Under the pieces are notes generated by a model. It did no database searches. It was given only the letters and a program-made list of their open reading frames with translations, and was not told where the DNA came from. Shown one piece after another: positions 44,701 through 52,773 of a DNA stretch of 64,000 nt (position 1 is the first letter of the stretch; every line of letters starts with the position of its first letter). The position numbers and the translations under genes are program-made. This stretch comes from Gemmatimonadaceae bacterium (lineage in GTDB: Bacteria > Gemmatimonadota > Gemmatimonadetes > Gemmatimonadales > Gemmatimonadaceae), in the NCBI GenBank assembly GCA_036504815.1, contig DASXUN010000021.1, positions 62,001 to 126,000 on the forward strand, read 5' to 3'.

Positions 44701-45005
44701 CAGGCGCAGGGGGCGGTCGTGCGCAGGCCGGCCAGGCGGAGAGCGGAGCGGCCCCGGATCAGAGCCAGTTGATGGGCGTCTTCCAGGCGATCGCCGGACG
44801 CGGCGCTGGCGGCATGTTCGCCATGTTCGGCGGCGGTGGCCGTCGGGGTGGCGGTGGCGCCCCGTTTGTCGGCACGGGCGACTACCTGGTGTCGATCAGC
44901 GTCGGGGGCCAGACGTACAAGCAGGTGCTGCGCGTCGAGCGCATCAGCGGTGGCGGCGGCAGCGGCTTCCCGTTCGAGGACGATGACGAGGAGCGGGAGC
45001 CCTAA
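41799..45005 (+). CDS. Large secreted BNR/sortilin-type beta-propeller protein
   Basis: A 1068-residue exported protein. After a signal peptide (to about 20, PLAAQ) it is built of many BNR/VPS10-like units with the Asp-box look: GGLWKTTNAGTSF, GIWKTANGGRTW, GLYKSVDGGKTW, ALWKSTDAGETW, GLYRSADGGKTW and more, predicting one or two propellers up to about residue 790. The C-terminal part includes a FlgD-like beta domain and a Gly/Pro/Ala-rich insert (about 935-1000) of low complexity. Such proteins are abundant in Gemmatimonadota and Bacteroidota and may bind or process glycans or peptides; no catalytic residues can be named. The ATG at 41799 starts the signal peptide. Confidence 0.85.
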   Translation: MRSVLRLVVLSAAAAAPLAAQLDSATIAGFRWRNIGPANHQGRIVDVAGIPWPSRTYYVSSAGGGLWKTTNAGTSFRPVFENERVSSGGMIAIAPSDTNTVYYGTGEPNSRNSISPGAGIWKTANGGRTWEFLGLKETQHIGRVVVDPANKDVVYVAALGAAWATNKERGLYKSVDGGKTWQLKKFINDSTGFIDVALDPRDSKVVWAASYQRIRGPYFQYSGGKGSALWKSTDAGETWTEVKGGGLPETTKGRIGIAIAASNPDVIYLMVEADTLANPKKDPKVKAQKSPSGLYRSADGGKTWEKRNDENVRPFYYSQVRVAPNNPDRVFWSSTPVKYSNDGGKTVGNATVGIHVDHHAMWIDPKDPQHIVVGNDGGVSQTWDGGGNWDANNVLPVGQYYNVSVDNAVPYNVCGGAQDNGSWCGPSRRKQGMITNSMWFTFNGGDGFVTANDPTNPDIIYGESQGGNIGRYRVSTGERTALVKPSWRPRYMQWEDSILVDRPDTTKPMSKEQAKRQQALRAAQKRDSVDTDIRWNWNTPFFISPHNASVMYFGANRVLKSTKQGDDMYFISPELSYADTMKIRVSTKTTGGITIDATGAETFGTIVSINESPLRPGILYAGTDDGRLWSSLNDGGSWTEHTANVKGVPAGTYVSRIEPSHFDSLTFYVTYDNHRRGDFTPYVFMTKDGGKTFASIAGNLPTGGPDYVYVIREDLKNQNLLFVGTDVGVYASLDAGKSWTKFMAGMPTLPVLDLVIHPRDGELVAATHGRGFYIVDINALRQMDATVASAPAYLFKPRTAFQWGEKPFNGESVGQNLFQVPSPAYGAEIVYRLAKANTGQVKVVIQDASGDTLRTLNGPGAAGIQRVTWDFRGKAPPSPKLSPAEVRDSINNIRKIVAALDSIAADSTSTLPKPMLERIRTGLTGGPDAMQQMIQQFGAFGGGGGFGGQPMRWQDRPGETPAAAPRPAGAGGGRAQAGQAESGAAPDQSQLMGVFQAIAGRGAGGMFAMFGGGGRRGGGGAPFVGTGDYLVSISVGGQTYKQVLRVERISGGGGSGFPFEDDDEEREP

Positions 45006-45009
45006 AGGC

Positions 45010-45135
45010 AGAGAGACAACAGAAAGACAACAGGCAAACAACAGAGAGACAACGGAGGGCTGGCGATGGATGCCAGCCCTCCGTTGTCTCTCTGTTGTTT
45101 CTCTGTTTTCTCTCTGTTGTTTGTCTGTTGTTTCT
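45010..45135. repeat. Long imperfect inverted repeat with 9-bp periodic units
   Basis: The gap between two convergent genes is almost wholly palindromic. The inner arms, 45036-45064 and 45072-45100, are perfect complements over 29 bases around a 7-base loop. Outside them both flanks repeat variants of AGACAACAG on the left and CTGTTGTTT on the right, extending an imperfect stem. It can form a very stable hairpin in RNA from either strand and probably ends transcription in both directions. It does not look like a CRISPR or insertion-sequence end. Confidence 0.85.
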
Positions 45136-47292
45136 CTAGTACCGCAGGTACTGCACATACTTCACCACCACCCCGCCTCGTGAGGGCCGCGACCACGGGA
45201 TCGAGCGTCCCTCGAGGGACGTCGGCCACGCACTGTTCAACACGACATACAGATCGCTCCCCGGCGAGCGGGTCCAGCGAAGGCGCGCATTCAGGGCCCC
45301 GCGATTGGACTCATTGTTCCACTGGGCGAAGAGCGTCGTATTGAGCCGCGGGGTCAGGGCGTAGTCGATGCGAGCGGTGGTCGTTCGCGCGATGAATCGC
45401 GACGAGGGGAAGCGGCCATCGGTGTAGCCGTACTCCAGCGACCAGAGCACGTGCGGCTGCCAGCGTCCCTCGACGGACACTCGGTAGTCCTCGCCGACGC
45501 CGGTGTAGAACTCCCCGAAGCTTGCTTCGACGTTCAGGCGCAGCGGACGGCGTGACGATCCATCGTACTCGAAGCCCCAGCGATCGTACCAGTAATTGCC
45601 TGGGGTGATCGTCGTCCCGTCGAACACGTCGAAGGACTCGAGCGGTGCGTCTCCCTGACGCTGCAGGTTCACCTGAAACTCGTCGCCCGAGCTGAACCTC
45701 ACGCCGAACGGCGTGACCTCGAACGAGGCGTTGTCCATGCTGCCGTCCAGGCGCCGGACGTACTGGTAGTTCAGGAGGTTGAACTCGAGTTGGCGGACAT
45801 GCGGTATGTGCGGCCGTGGCGTGATTCGGAAGGACCCGCCATACCGCACGATGCCGTCGGAGCGGACAAAACCCAGCGCCGGGTTGAACCCGGCTTCCAC
45901 GCGCTCGATGCGATTGACGATGTCGGCGAAGTCGTTCGGGAAGTCGATGGCAAAACGCGAGTAGTTGGGCGCCCCGCCGGTGCTGTCGTGCGTCCATGAC
46001 GTTGCCGCGAGGAAGACGAGGTTCTGTCCGCGCACGATGAACGGCAGGTTGATGTCCAGTCCCGTCGCGGTGGACGGCTGCTCACCGCGCGCATCCGTGC
46101 CCGTGAACATCGCGCCCACATAGCCGCGCCCCAGCAGGTCGCGTCGCACGCGGACCACCGCGTCCGAGGTTGGGCGGTCGCCGCCGGTGCGCACCGCGAT
46201 CACGCCCACTTGCTGGCTTCCGATGCGCCCTGACAGCCGCGCCCCCGCCTGGAGGGGAATCGGTTCGCCGTCACGCGAGAGCCCGATCCGCCGGCTGTAG
46301 AACAATTGGGTCTCCTGCGGGCGGCCGAAGTCGAAGATCCCCGCGCCTTCGGTGAAGAAGGGGCGCCGCTCGGGAAGGAAGAGCGGGAATCGGCTGAAGT
46401 TGATGATCTGCCGGTCCACGTCCGCCTGGGCGAAGTCGGCGTTGGTGGTGAGGTCGAGCGTCAACCCGCGTGACGGGGCGAGCTTGGCATCGAGTCCGAA
46501 GGCGCCCTTCAGCCCGGCCTCGCCAGCGGCGCTGAACGTGCCATCTGGCGAGTACGCGCGCGTCGTCCCGTTTCCCGTGGCCGACGCGTACGGCCGCAGC
46601 TCCACCGTCGCGCGCGGCGGGAGGTCGTTGAATCCTTCCACCTCGCCAGCCTTCTCGAGGAACTTGAGCCCCTCGGTTCGCCGCCAGGCTTTCCACAGCA
46701 CCTCTTCGTTCTTTCGCCGGATCACGCGCAGCACGTTCACATCCCACGAGGTTGCGCTCGCCCGATATCGCAGCGTCTGCCACGGAATGAAGATCTCCGC
46801 CACCCAGCCATCGGCGGTGATTGCGGCCCGGGAGTCCCAGACGGCATCCCAGTTGATGTTGTCGTGCTCGAACGACACCACCTCGCCATCCGTCATCGCG
46901 CCGTTGGGATTGACCGCGAACCAGAACGCCGTGCGCTTGTCCTGCAGCGGGGAGAGCAGCACCTGCACGCCGTCGTCCGTCTCTAACTCGGTGTCTCTCC
47001 GCAGCTGCGCGTGCAGGATCCGCGACGGCTCGCGATCGTAGGCGTGAACGCCCACCCACAGTCCGTCGTGCGCCGCGATGAACCGTACGACCGTGCGCTC
47101 GGTGGCCGGCGCACCCTCCACCGGATCGCGCTGCCGGAAGTCATCGATGCTGTCGGCGCGCGACCAGGCCGCCTCATCGAGCCGGCCGTCGAGTTTCAGG
47201 GCATCACGCGTCGCGTGAACACGAGGCGTTTGAGCGAAGGCGACTATCGGCAGCGTCGCGAGCAGCAGCGCCAGCAGACGGGGATTGATCAT
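45136..47292 (-). CDS. DUF5916 outer-membrane protein with CBM9-like N-terminal domain
   Basis: A 718-residue exported protein. The signal peptide (to about 20, AFAQ) is followed by a carbohydrate-binding family 9-like domain (LDGRLDEAAWSRADSIDDF through WVAEIFIPWQTLRY, about 28-190). The remainder is the DUF5916 region, rich in amphipathic strands (RPFFTEGAGIFDFGRPQ, LDLTTNADFAQ) and ending in an aromatic VQYLRY, consistent with an outer-membrane barrel. Function is unknown; the family is common in Gemmatimonadota and Bacteroidota. The ATG at 47292 is preferred over a TTG two codons upstream. Confidence 0.87.
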   Translation of the reverse strand: MINPRLLALLLATLPIVAFAQTPRVHATRDALKLDGRLDEAAWSRADSIDDFRQRDPVEGAPATERTVVRFIAAHDGLWVGVHAYDREPSRILHAQLRRDTELETDDGVQVLLSPLQDKRTAFWFAVNPNGAMTDGEVVSFEHDNINWDAVWDSRAAITADGWVAEIFIPWQTLRYRASATSWDVNVLRVIRRKNEEVLWKAWRRTEGLKFLEKAGEVEGFNDLPPRATVELRPYASATGNGTTRAYSPDGTFSAAGEAGLKGAFGLDAKLAPSRGLTLDLTTNADFAQADVDRQIINFSRFPLFLPERRPFFTEGAGIFDFGRPQETQLFYSRRIGLSRDGEPIPLQAGARLSGRIGSQQVGVIAVRTGGDRPTSDAVVRVRRDLLGRGYVGAMFTGTDARGEQPSTATGLDINLPFIVRGQNLVFLAATSWTHDSTGGAPNYSRFAIDFPNDFADIVNRIERVEAGFNPALGFVRSDGIVRYGGSFRITPRPHIPHVRQLEFNLLNYQYVRRLDGSMDNASFEVTPFGVRFSSGDEFQVNLQRQGDAPLESFDVFDGTTITPGNYWYDRWGFEYDGSSRRPLRLNVEASFGEFYTGVGEDYRVSVEGRWQPHVLWSLEYGYTDGRFPSSRFIARTTTARIDYALTPRLNTTLFAQWNNESNRGALNARLRWTRSPGSDLYVVLNSAWPTSLEGRSIPWSRPSRGGVVVKYVQYLRY

Positions 47293-47367
47293 ACCCAATT
47301 TACGGGCCGCCGACGCATCTGTTGATCGAACGGCCCTTGGTCCGTATCACCTGGTGCGTGGCGGCGC

Positions 47368-48963
47368 CTACGGCAGGACGACGAGCCGCACCACCGGAGA
47401 TGCCACGCCGGCCCGATCCAGCGCCGTCACTACAAGCCGGTCCGGAAGAACGCCTTCACGGTTGGGGATGATCTGCTCGGCCGTCAGGCTCGGCGTATAC
47501 ATGCGGCTCGTCCAGATGCCGCTGATGCGCGATTGCACCAGGTACCAGCGCGCGACATGCGGCTTGGGAAGCGCAAGGGCCACCGACAATCCGCCGGTCG
47601 CCGTGTTCTTCCTGACGCGAACGGTCGGCGCCGGCAGCGCGCGCTTCGACAGCCACGGCGACGGCGGCACGAGCGCCACCTCAGCATAGGGCTGTGCGAG
47701 CAGCCGCGAGCCGACTCCCGCCTGATCGTTCATGAAGGCCTTCATCGAGAAGTGCACGGTGCCCGAAGCGCGCGGATAGGCGCGCACGGTGTCCACCTGC
47801 GCCAGGATCTCATCCGCGGTCCACGCGTTCGACGGCGAGAGTCCGTTCCCCTCCGGTGTTGCGGCTTTCACCCGGCTCGTGTACAGGCCAAGCCAGAGAT
47901 GGCGCTCGCTGGCGTTCTGCTCGCCCCACCAGCGCATGAGCGCCGGAAAGCTCTGTTCCGGTTTCGCGATCGGCCAGTAGAGCTGCGGCGTGAAGTAGTC
48001 CACCCAATTCTTCTCCCACCACAGCTTCGAATCCGCGTACAGCTGTTCGTACGCATCAAATCCCTTCACCTGCTCCGGGAAGCCCGGCCGCCAGATGCCG
48101 AATGGCGAGATGCCGAACTTCACCCACGGCTTGGCGGCGTGGATCTGTTCGTTCAGCTGACGCACCAGCGTGTTCACGTTCTCCCGTCGCCAGTCGTCGC
48201 GCGACAGCGTGCCCCCGGCGGCGAGGTACTTCTTCCAGCTGCGCGCGTCCGGGAACTCGGTGGTGCCGTTGGCGGTGCGTTCCTTGTACGGATAGAAGTA
48301 GTCGTCCAGGTGCACGCCATCGATGTCGTAGCGCCGCACCACGTCGAGCACCACGCGCAGCGTGCGCTTCCGCACGGCGCTCTCGCCCGGGTCCATCCAC
48401 AGGTGCGTGCCGTACTTCTTGACCAACGCCGGCGCCGTGTTGGCCAGATGGCGCCGTGACAGCGGCCCCTTGGCGCTGGGATGCCGTGCCCGGTACGGAT
48501 TGAACCAGGTGTGCAGCTCGAGGCCGCGCCGGTGCGCCTCGGTCACCGCGAACGCGAGCGGATCCCACGCCGGCGATGGCGCGCGCCCCTGCCGGCCCGT
48601 GAGATACTCCGACCATGGTTCGATGCGGCTCTTGTACAGCGCATCGGCGGCGGGTCGCACCTGCAGGATGACCGCGTTGAGGTGCTGTGCCTGCGTCCGG
48701 TCCAGGATGGCCAGCAACTCGGCCTGCTGCTCCGCTGTCGACAGTCCGGGCTTCGACGGCCAGTCGATGTTCGACACGGCGGCCACCCACACCCCGCGGA
48801 ACTCGCGGCGCATCTCCGGCGCGGCGCAACTGGTATCGGCGGTCCCGCACGGCACCGCGACCGCCGCCGGTGGCGGCGACGTACGCTTGCGGACTGACGT
48901 TTGCGGTGCCTGCGCGGCGAGCGGCAGGGCGATGAGAAGCAGCACGAGGGAGGTCGGTCGCAT
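47368..48963 (-). CDS. Secreted family 10 glycosyl hydrolase-like protein (GHL10/DUF187)
   Basis: A 531-residue exported protein: signal peptide (1-18), a Pro/Lys linker, then the GHL10 barrel with REFRGVWVAAVSNIDWPS, LNAVILQVRPAADALY, HTWFNPYRARH, IDGVHLDDYFYPY and KFGISPFGIWRPG. This is the canonical YngK-like form and is closer to the family consensus than the lipoprotein at 32.3 kb. A C-terminal beta domain (about 430-531) follows. Likely acts on wall or exopolysaccharide glycans. It is read in the same direction as the DUF5916 gene, 75 bases upstream of it. Confidence 0.88.
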   Translation of the reverse strand: MRPTSLVLLLIALPLAAQAPQTSVRKRTSPPPAAVAVPCGTADTSCAAPEMRREFRGVWVAAVSNIDWPSKPGLSTAEQQAELLAILDRTQAQHLNAVILQVRPAADALYKSRIEPWSEYLTGRQGRAPSPAWDPLAFAVTEAHRRGLELHTWFNPYRARHPSAKGPLSRRHLANTAPALVKKYGTHLWMDPGESAVRKRTLRVVLDVVRRYDIDGVHLDDYFYPYKERTANGTTEFPDARSWKKYLAAGGTLSRDDWRRENVNTLVRQLNEQIHAAKPWVKFGISPFGIWRPGFPEQVKGFDAYEQLYADSKLWWEKNWVDYFTPQLYWPIAKPEQSFPALMRWWGEQNASERHLWLGLYTSRVKAATPEGNGLSPSNAWTADEILAQVDTVRAYPRASGTVHFSMKAFMNDQAGVGSRLLAQPYAEVALVPPSPWLSKRALPAPTVRVRKNTATGGLSVALALPKPHVARWYLVQSRISGIWTSRMYTPSLTAEQIIPNREGVLPDRLVVTALDRAGVASPVVRLVVLP

Positions 48964-49031
48964 GCGCGAAATCTAACGCGACTGGCGTCGCATGCCTTCC
49001 GCGTCGCTTGCGCCGCGCATCGAACGCACCG

Positions 49032-49814
49032 CTACCCTCGCCTCGGCCCCCACGGGAAGAACGCCGACACGTCGCGCTGATAGGCGCGGTAGGCCTCCCC
49101 TTTGGTCGCAACCGCTTGCTTCTCCGTGAGTGGAATCCCCGTCACGCGCAGCAGGAAATAGAGCATCAGTATTGGAGCGCTCCAGCCCACCCACCCCCAC
49201 GGCGCCCCGCTCGCCATCAACGCGAACGCGATCCAGATCAGCCACTCGAAGAAGTAATTGGGATGCCGCGACACGCTCCACAACCCGATGCGGCAGACGC
49301 GTCCGCGGTGCGCGGGATCGCGTTTGAAGCGGGCCAGCTGCGCATCGGCGACGCTCTCCCCGCCCAACGCGATCGCCCAGAGCATCAGCCCCGCGAGTTC
49401 CAGCGGCCGGCCGAAGGGCGCGGCGTCCAGCGCCATCAGCAGGAACGGAACGCTCAGCACGACATCCACGACTGCTTGAAGCATGAAGAATCGCAGGAAG
49501 CGCCGCGCGAGCTTGCCTCCCCACTCCGCACGCAACGCCACGTAGCGCGGATCTTCCGGACCGCGCATCACGCGTACGGCAATGTGCGCCGCGAGCCGAG
49601 CCCCCCACAGGCCGCCGACGACGGCGACCACGGCGCGACGCGTTGCGTCGCCCGACAGGAAGACGGCGTAGCCGAAAGTGATTACCGCCAGGTTGCCGGC
49701 CCAGAATGCGTCCACCCAGCTCGCCTTGTCCGTGACCCGGTAGAGCTGCCACGCGACCAGCATCAGCCCTCCGGCAACTCCCAGGGCGGCGACGAGCGCC
49801 ATGCCTGCTTCCAT
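49032..49814 (-). CDS. DUF1295 (steroid 5-alpha-reductase-like) membrane protein
   Basis: A 260-residue inner-membrane protein with six to seven helices. The C-terminal signature GLWSVSRHPNYFFEWLIW and the late GIPLTEKQAVATKGEAYRAY match DUF1295, related to steroid 5-alpha-reductases and isoprenylcysteine methyltransferases. Substrate unknown, probably a lipid. The ATG at 49814 is used; another at 49802 would shorten it by four residues. It is divergent from the multidomain fusion gene, sharing a 106-base intergenic region. Confidence 0.85.
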   Translation of the reverse strand: MEAGMALVAALGVAGGLMLVAWQLYRVTDKASWVDAFWAGNLAVITFGYAVFLSGDATRRAVVAVVGGLWGARLAAHIAVRVMRGPEDPRYVALRAEWGGKLARRFLRFFMLQAVVDVVLSVPFLLMALDAAPFGRPLELAGLMLWAIALGGESVADAQLARFKRDPAHRGRVCRIGLWSVSRHPNYFFEWLIWIAFALMASGAPWGWVGWSAPILMLYFLLRVTGIPLTEKQAVATKGEAYRAYQRDVSAFFPWGPRRG

Positions 49815-49920
49815 GAGTCTTCCCCCCCCATCTACTGGCCGCCCACGCGTTCGCGCGGGATGTTTACCGGGTCCACCCCTGACTGAACGCCCGTCTTCCC
49901 CCAGCGGTGCCCGACCAGCC

Positions 49921-52773
49921 ATGATCCATCATCGCTCCGTGCTGGCCCTCTGCAGCGTCGTGCTGGCGCTCTCGTGCACTCGCGGCCCGATCGGCCGCAC
50001 CGTGCCCACGCGCTCGCAGGTCGGCCCCGCCACGGGCTCGCTTGTCGTGGTGGGTGGCGGAAACATGGGTCCCGAAATCCTCCAGCGTTTCGTGGCGCTT
50101 GCCGGCGGACCGGACGCTCCGATTGTCGTCATTCCCACCGCTGGCGAAGATTCGGTCTATCCGGCCGACTGGCGCGGCCTGGCCGGCCTGCGGGCTGCCG
50201 GCGCCACCAACCTGACCGTCCTGCATACAATGGACCGTCGCCTCGCGGAAAGCGACTCATTCGTCGCCCCGATTCGTGCGGCGCGTGGCGTCTGGTTCCC
50301 GGGAGGGCGCCAATGGCGCCTCGTCGACGCCTACCTCGGCACACGTACGGAGCGCGAGCTGCGCGCCGTGCTCGGTCGCGGCGGTGTCATTGGTGGCACG
50401 TCGGCCGGCGCTTCGATCTTGTCGAGCTACCTCGTGCGCGGTGCCCGTTCGGGCAACAACATCATGATGGCCAAGGGGTACGAGCAGGGCTTCGGATGCC
50501 TGCGCAATACCGCCATTGACCAGCATGTCGTGGCCCGCAACCGGCAGAACGACCTGCAGCAGGTCGTCACCGCCCACCCGGAACTGCTCGGCATCGGCCT
50601 CGACGAGGGAACCGCCCTCGTCGTGCAGGGTGACCGCGGAGAGATCATCGGTCGAGGCAAGGCATTCGTGCATAACGGACGCGATGCCAATGATCCGGGC
50701 TATCCCTACCTCACGCTGCTCCCCGGCGATGAATACGACCTCGCGTCCCGGCGCGTGACGGCGCGGGCAGCAGCAGGGAGCCCGCTGACCGAGGCATTCG
50801 TTGACTCGCTGTTCGCCGATTTCAACACACCGGCGACGCCCGGAGCGGCCGTCCTGGTGGCGATGGACGGGAAGGTGCTCATCAGCAAGGGCTACGGTCT
50901 GGCCGACCTTGAAGCGCGCACGCCCATCACGCCGCACACGAACTTCCGGCTCGCCTCGGTGACCAAGCAGTTCACCGCCATGGCGACCCTGCTGCTCGTG
51001 CAGGAGGGGAAGCTGCGCCTGGATGAGACGCTGACCGACATCTTCCCCGGCTTCCCTGCGTACGGCAGCCGCATCACCGTGCGTCACCTGCTGACGCACA
51101 CCAGCGGCCTCCAGAGCTACGAGGACTTCGTCCCGGACTCGCAGGCCACGCAGGTGCTCGATGCGGACGTCCTGCGTCAGATGACCGCCCTCGATTCGAC
51201 GTACTTCCCGCCCGGAACGCGGTTTCGCTACAGCAACTCCGGCTACGCGGTGCTCGCGATGATCGTCGAACGACGGTCGGGACAGCGGTTCGCCGACTTC
51301 CTCAAGGCGCGCATCTTCGACCGCGTCGGCATGCCGTGGACGCTCGCCCGTGAGGAAGGACGCACGCCGGTGCAGCGGCGCGCCTTCGGGCACTCGCGGC
51401 GTAACGGCGCCTGGCTGCGCACCGATCAAAGCAGCACGAGCGCGGTCCTCGGCGACGGCGGCATCTACTCGTCGGTTTCCGAGCTCTACCGCTGGAGCAA
51501 CGCACTGGAGACGCGTGAACTGCTCGGCGATTCGCTGCGCGCCCTGATCTTCCGCCGCGGGACGCGCTCCGACAGCATTGGCGTCGATTACGGCTTCGGC
51601 TGGTACCTCGAGATGACGCATGCGCTGCCGCGCACGCGGCACACCGGCAGCACGATCGGCTTTCGGAATGCCGTCATTCGCTATCCGACGCTGAAGGCCA
51701 CCATCATCGTGCTCACCAACCGCAACAACGCCAACGCCGCCGCGCTCGCCGAGACGATTGCCGAACGTCTCACCGCCGTGCCGCGCGACCCGCGCTGGAT
51801 CCTGCAACCGAGTGGCACCACGGCATCGTTCCGCGGCATCAGCGCGGTCAACGGACTGGTGGCGTGGGCGGGGGGAAGTCGCGGAACGGTGCTGCGCACC
51901 GTCGATGGCGGCGAGTCGTGGGAGGATGTGTCCATTCCGGGCGCCGACTCGCTCGACTTCCGCGACGTGCAGGGCGTCAGCTCGCGTGTCGCCTACGCGA
52001 TGAGCGCCGGCCCGGCCGAGCAGGGGCAGGCCCGCATCTACCGCACCTCCGACGGCGGCCGGAACTGGACGCTGCAGTGGAGCGACACCACCAAGGGCCT
52101 CTTTCTCGACGGCATCGCCTTCTGGGATTCATCGCACGGGTTCGCTTTCAGTGATCCAGTGAATGGCCAGTTTGTCATCCTGCGCACCGAGAACGGCACC
52201 ACGTGGGAGCGGGTCGATCCGCGAAACATCCCACCGGGACTCCCCGGCGAGGCGGCATTCGCGGCCAGTGGTACGTCGGTGGCGGTGCAGGGTCGCAACC
52301 ACGGCTGGATTGCCACGGGCGGCGGTCGCGAGGCGCGCGTGCTGCGCACCGCGGATCGCGGGCGCACCTGGCAGGTCTCCGGCGCCGGCATTCCGGCCGG
52401 ACCCAGCTCCGGCTTCTTCGGCATCGCCTTCGCTGACACCCGTCGCGGCATCGCGGTGGCCGGTGATTACACCGTGTCGCGCAGCAGCGGCGATGTCACG
52501 ATGGTCACCACCGATGGGGGCGTCAGCTGGAAACGCGCCTCGAGGTGGCCATCACAGGGCATTACCGGTGGCGTGGTGGCGGTGCGTGGCGCGGCCAAGC
52601 CGACGTTTGCCGCGGTCGGCGCGTACGGCACGGCGTTCACGAACGATTTCGGCGCCACCTGGACGCACGGGGACACCCTGACGCTCTACACCATCGACTT
52701 CGCCGCGCGCGACACCGGATGGGCGGTTGGCCCCCGCGGCCGCATCGTGAAGTTCAAGGGGAACGCGCCGTGA
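49921..52773 (+). CDS. Three-domain fusion: cyanophycinase-like S51 peptidase, class C beta-lactamase-type hydrolase, Ycf48/BNR propeller
   Basis: A 950-residue exported protein. The signal ends at a possible lipidation Cys19 (LALSC). Domain 1 (about 38-285) is a cyanophycinase-like peptidase: nucleophile Ser161 in GGTSAGAS, His202 in IDQHVVARNRQ, acidic residues in GIGLDEGTALV. Domain 2 (about 290-620) is a penicillin-binding-protein-like serine hydrolase: Ser346-x-x-Lys349 in ASVTKQF, Tyr437-x-Asn439 in RYSNSGY, and HTG at 574-576. Domain 3 (about 630-950) has repeated propeller units such as GTVLRTVDGGESW, RIYRTSDGGRNW and RVLRTADRGRTW, as in Ycf48-like proteins. All catalytic motifs of both enzymes appear intact. 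Its stop overlaps an amidase start (GTGA). The ATG at 49921 starts the signal; the frame extends further up without sense. Role unknown, plausibly hydrolysis of unusual peptides or amides. Confidence 0.88.
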   Translation: MIHHRSVLALCSVVLALSCTRGPIGRTVPTRSQVGPATGSLVVVGGGNMGPEILQRFVALAGGPDAPIVVIPTAGEDSVYPADWRGLAGLRAAGATNLTVLHTMDRRLAESDSFVAPIRAARGVWFPGGRQWRLVDAYLGTRTERELRAVLGRGGVIGGTSAGASILSSYLVRGARSGNNIMMAKGYEQGFGCLRNTAIDQHVVARNRQNDLQQVVTAHPELLGIGLDEGTALVVQGDRGEIIGRGKAFVHNGRDANDPGYPYLTLLPGDEYDLASRRVTARAAAGSPLTEAFVDSLFADFNTPATPGAAVLVAMDGKVLISKGYGLADLEARTPITPHTNFRLASVTKQFTAMATLLLVQEGKLRLDETLTDIFPGFPAYGSRITVRHLLTHTSGLQSYEDFVPDSQATQVLDADVLRQMTALDSTYFPPGTRFRYSNSGYAVLAMIVERRSGQRFADFLKARIFDRVGMPWTLAREEGRTPVQRRAFGHSRRNGAWLRTDQSSTSAVLGDGGIYSSVSELYRWSNALETRELLGDSLRALIFRRGTRSDSIGVDYGFGWYLEMTHALPRTRHTGSTIGFRNAVIRYPTLKATIIVLTNRNNANAAALAETIAERLTAVPRDPRWILQPSGTTASFRGISAVNGLVAWAGGSRGTVLRTVDGGESWEDVSIPGADSLDFRDVQGVSSRVAYAMSAGPAEQGQARIYRTSDGGRNWTLQWSDTTKGLFLDGIAFWDSSHGFAFSDPVNGQFVILRTENGTTWERVDPRNIPPGLPGEAAFAASGTSVAVQGRNHGWIATGGGREARVLRTADRGRTWQVSGAGIPAGPSSGFFGIAFADTRRGIAVAGDYTVSRSSGDVTMVTTDGGVSWKRASRWPSQGITGGVVAVRGAAKPTFAAVGAYGTAFTNDFGATWTHGDTLTLYTIDFAARDTGWAVGPRGRIVKFKGNAP

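Noticed and set aside
45010-45135. CRISPR array or insertion-sequence ends
   Set aside because: Units are 9 bases, without spacers, and the two halves are inverted rather than direct; no transposase or cas gene is nearby.
42687-45158. Minus-strand 823-codon frame opposite the BNR protein
   Set aside because: Antisense shadow; the plus strand holds repeated Asp-box-like units and a signal peptide.
49801-49920. Upstream extension of the fusion gene by 40 codons
   Set aside because: The extension is Pro/Arg/Ser-rich, overlaps the start of the divergent DUF1295 gene, and precedes a proper signal peptide at 49921.
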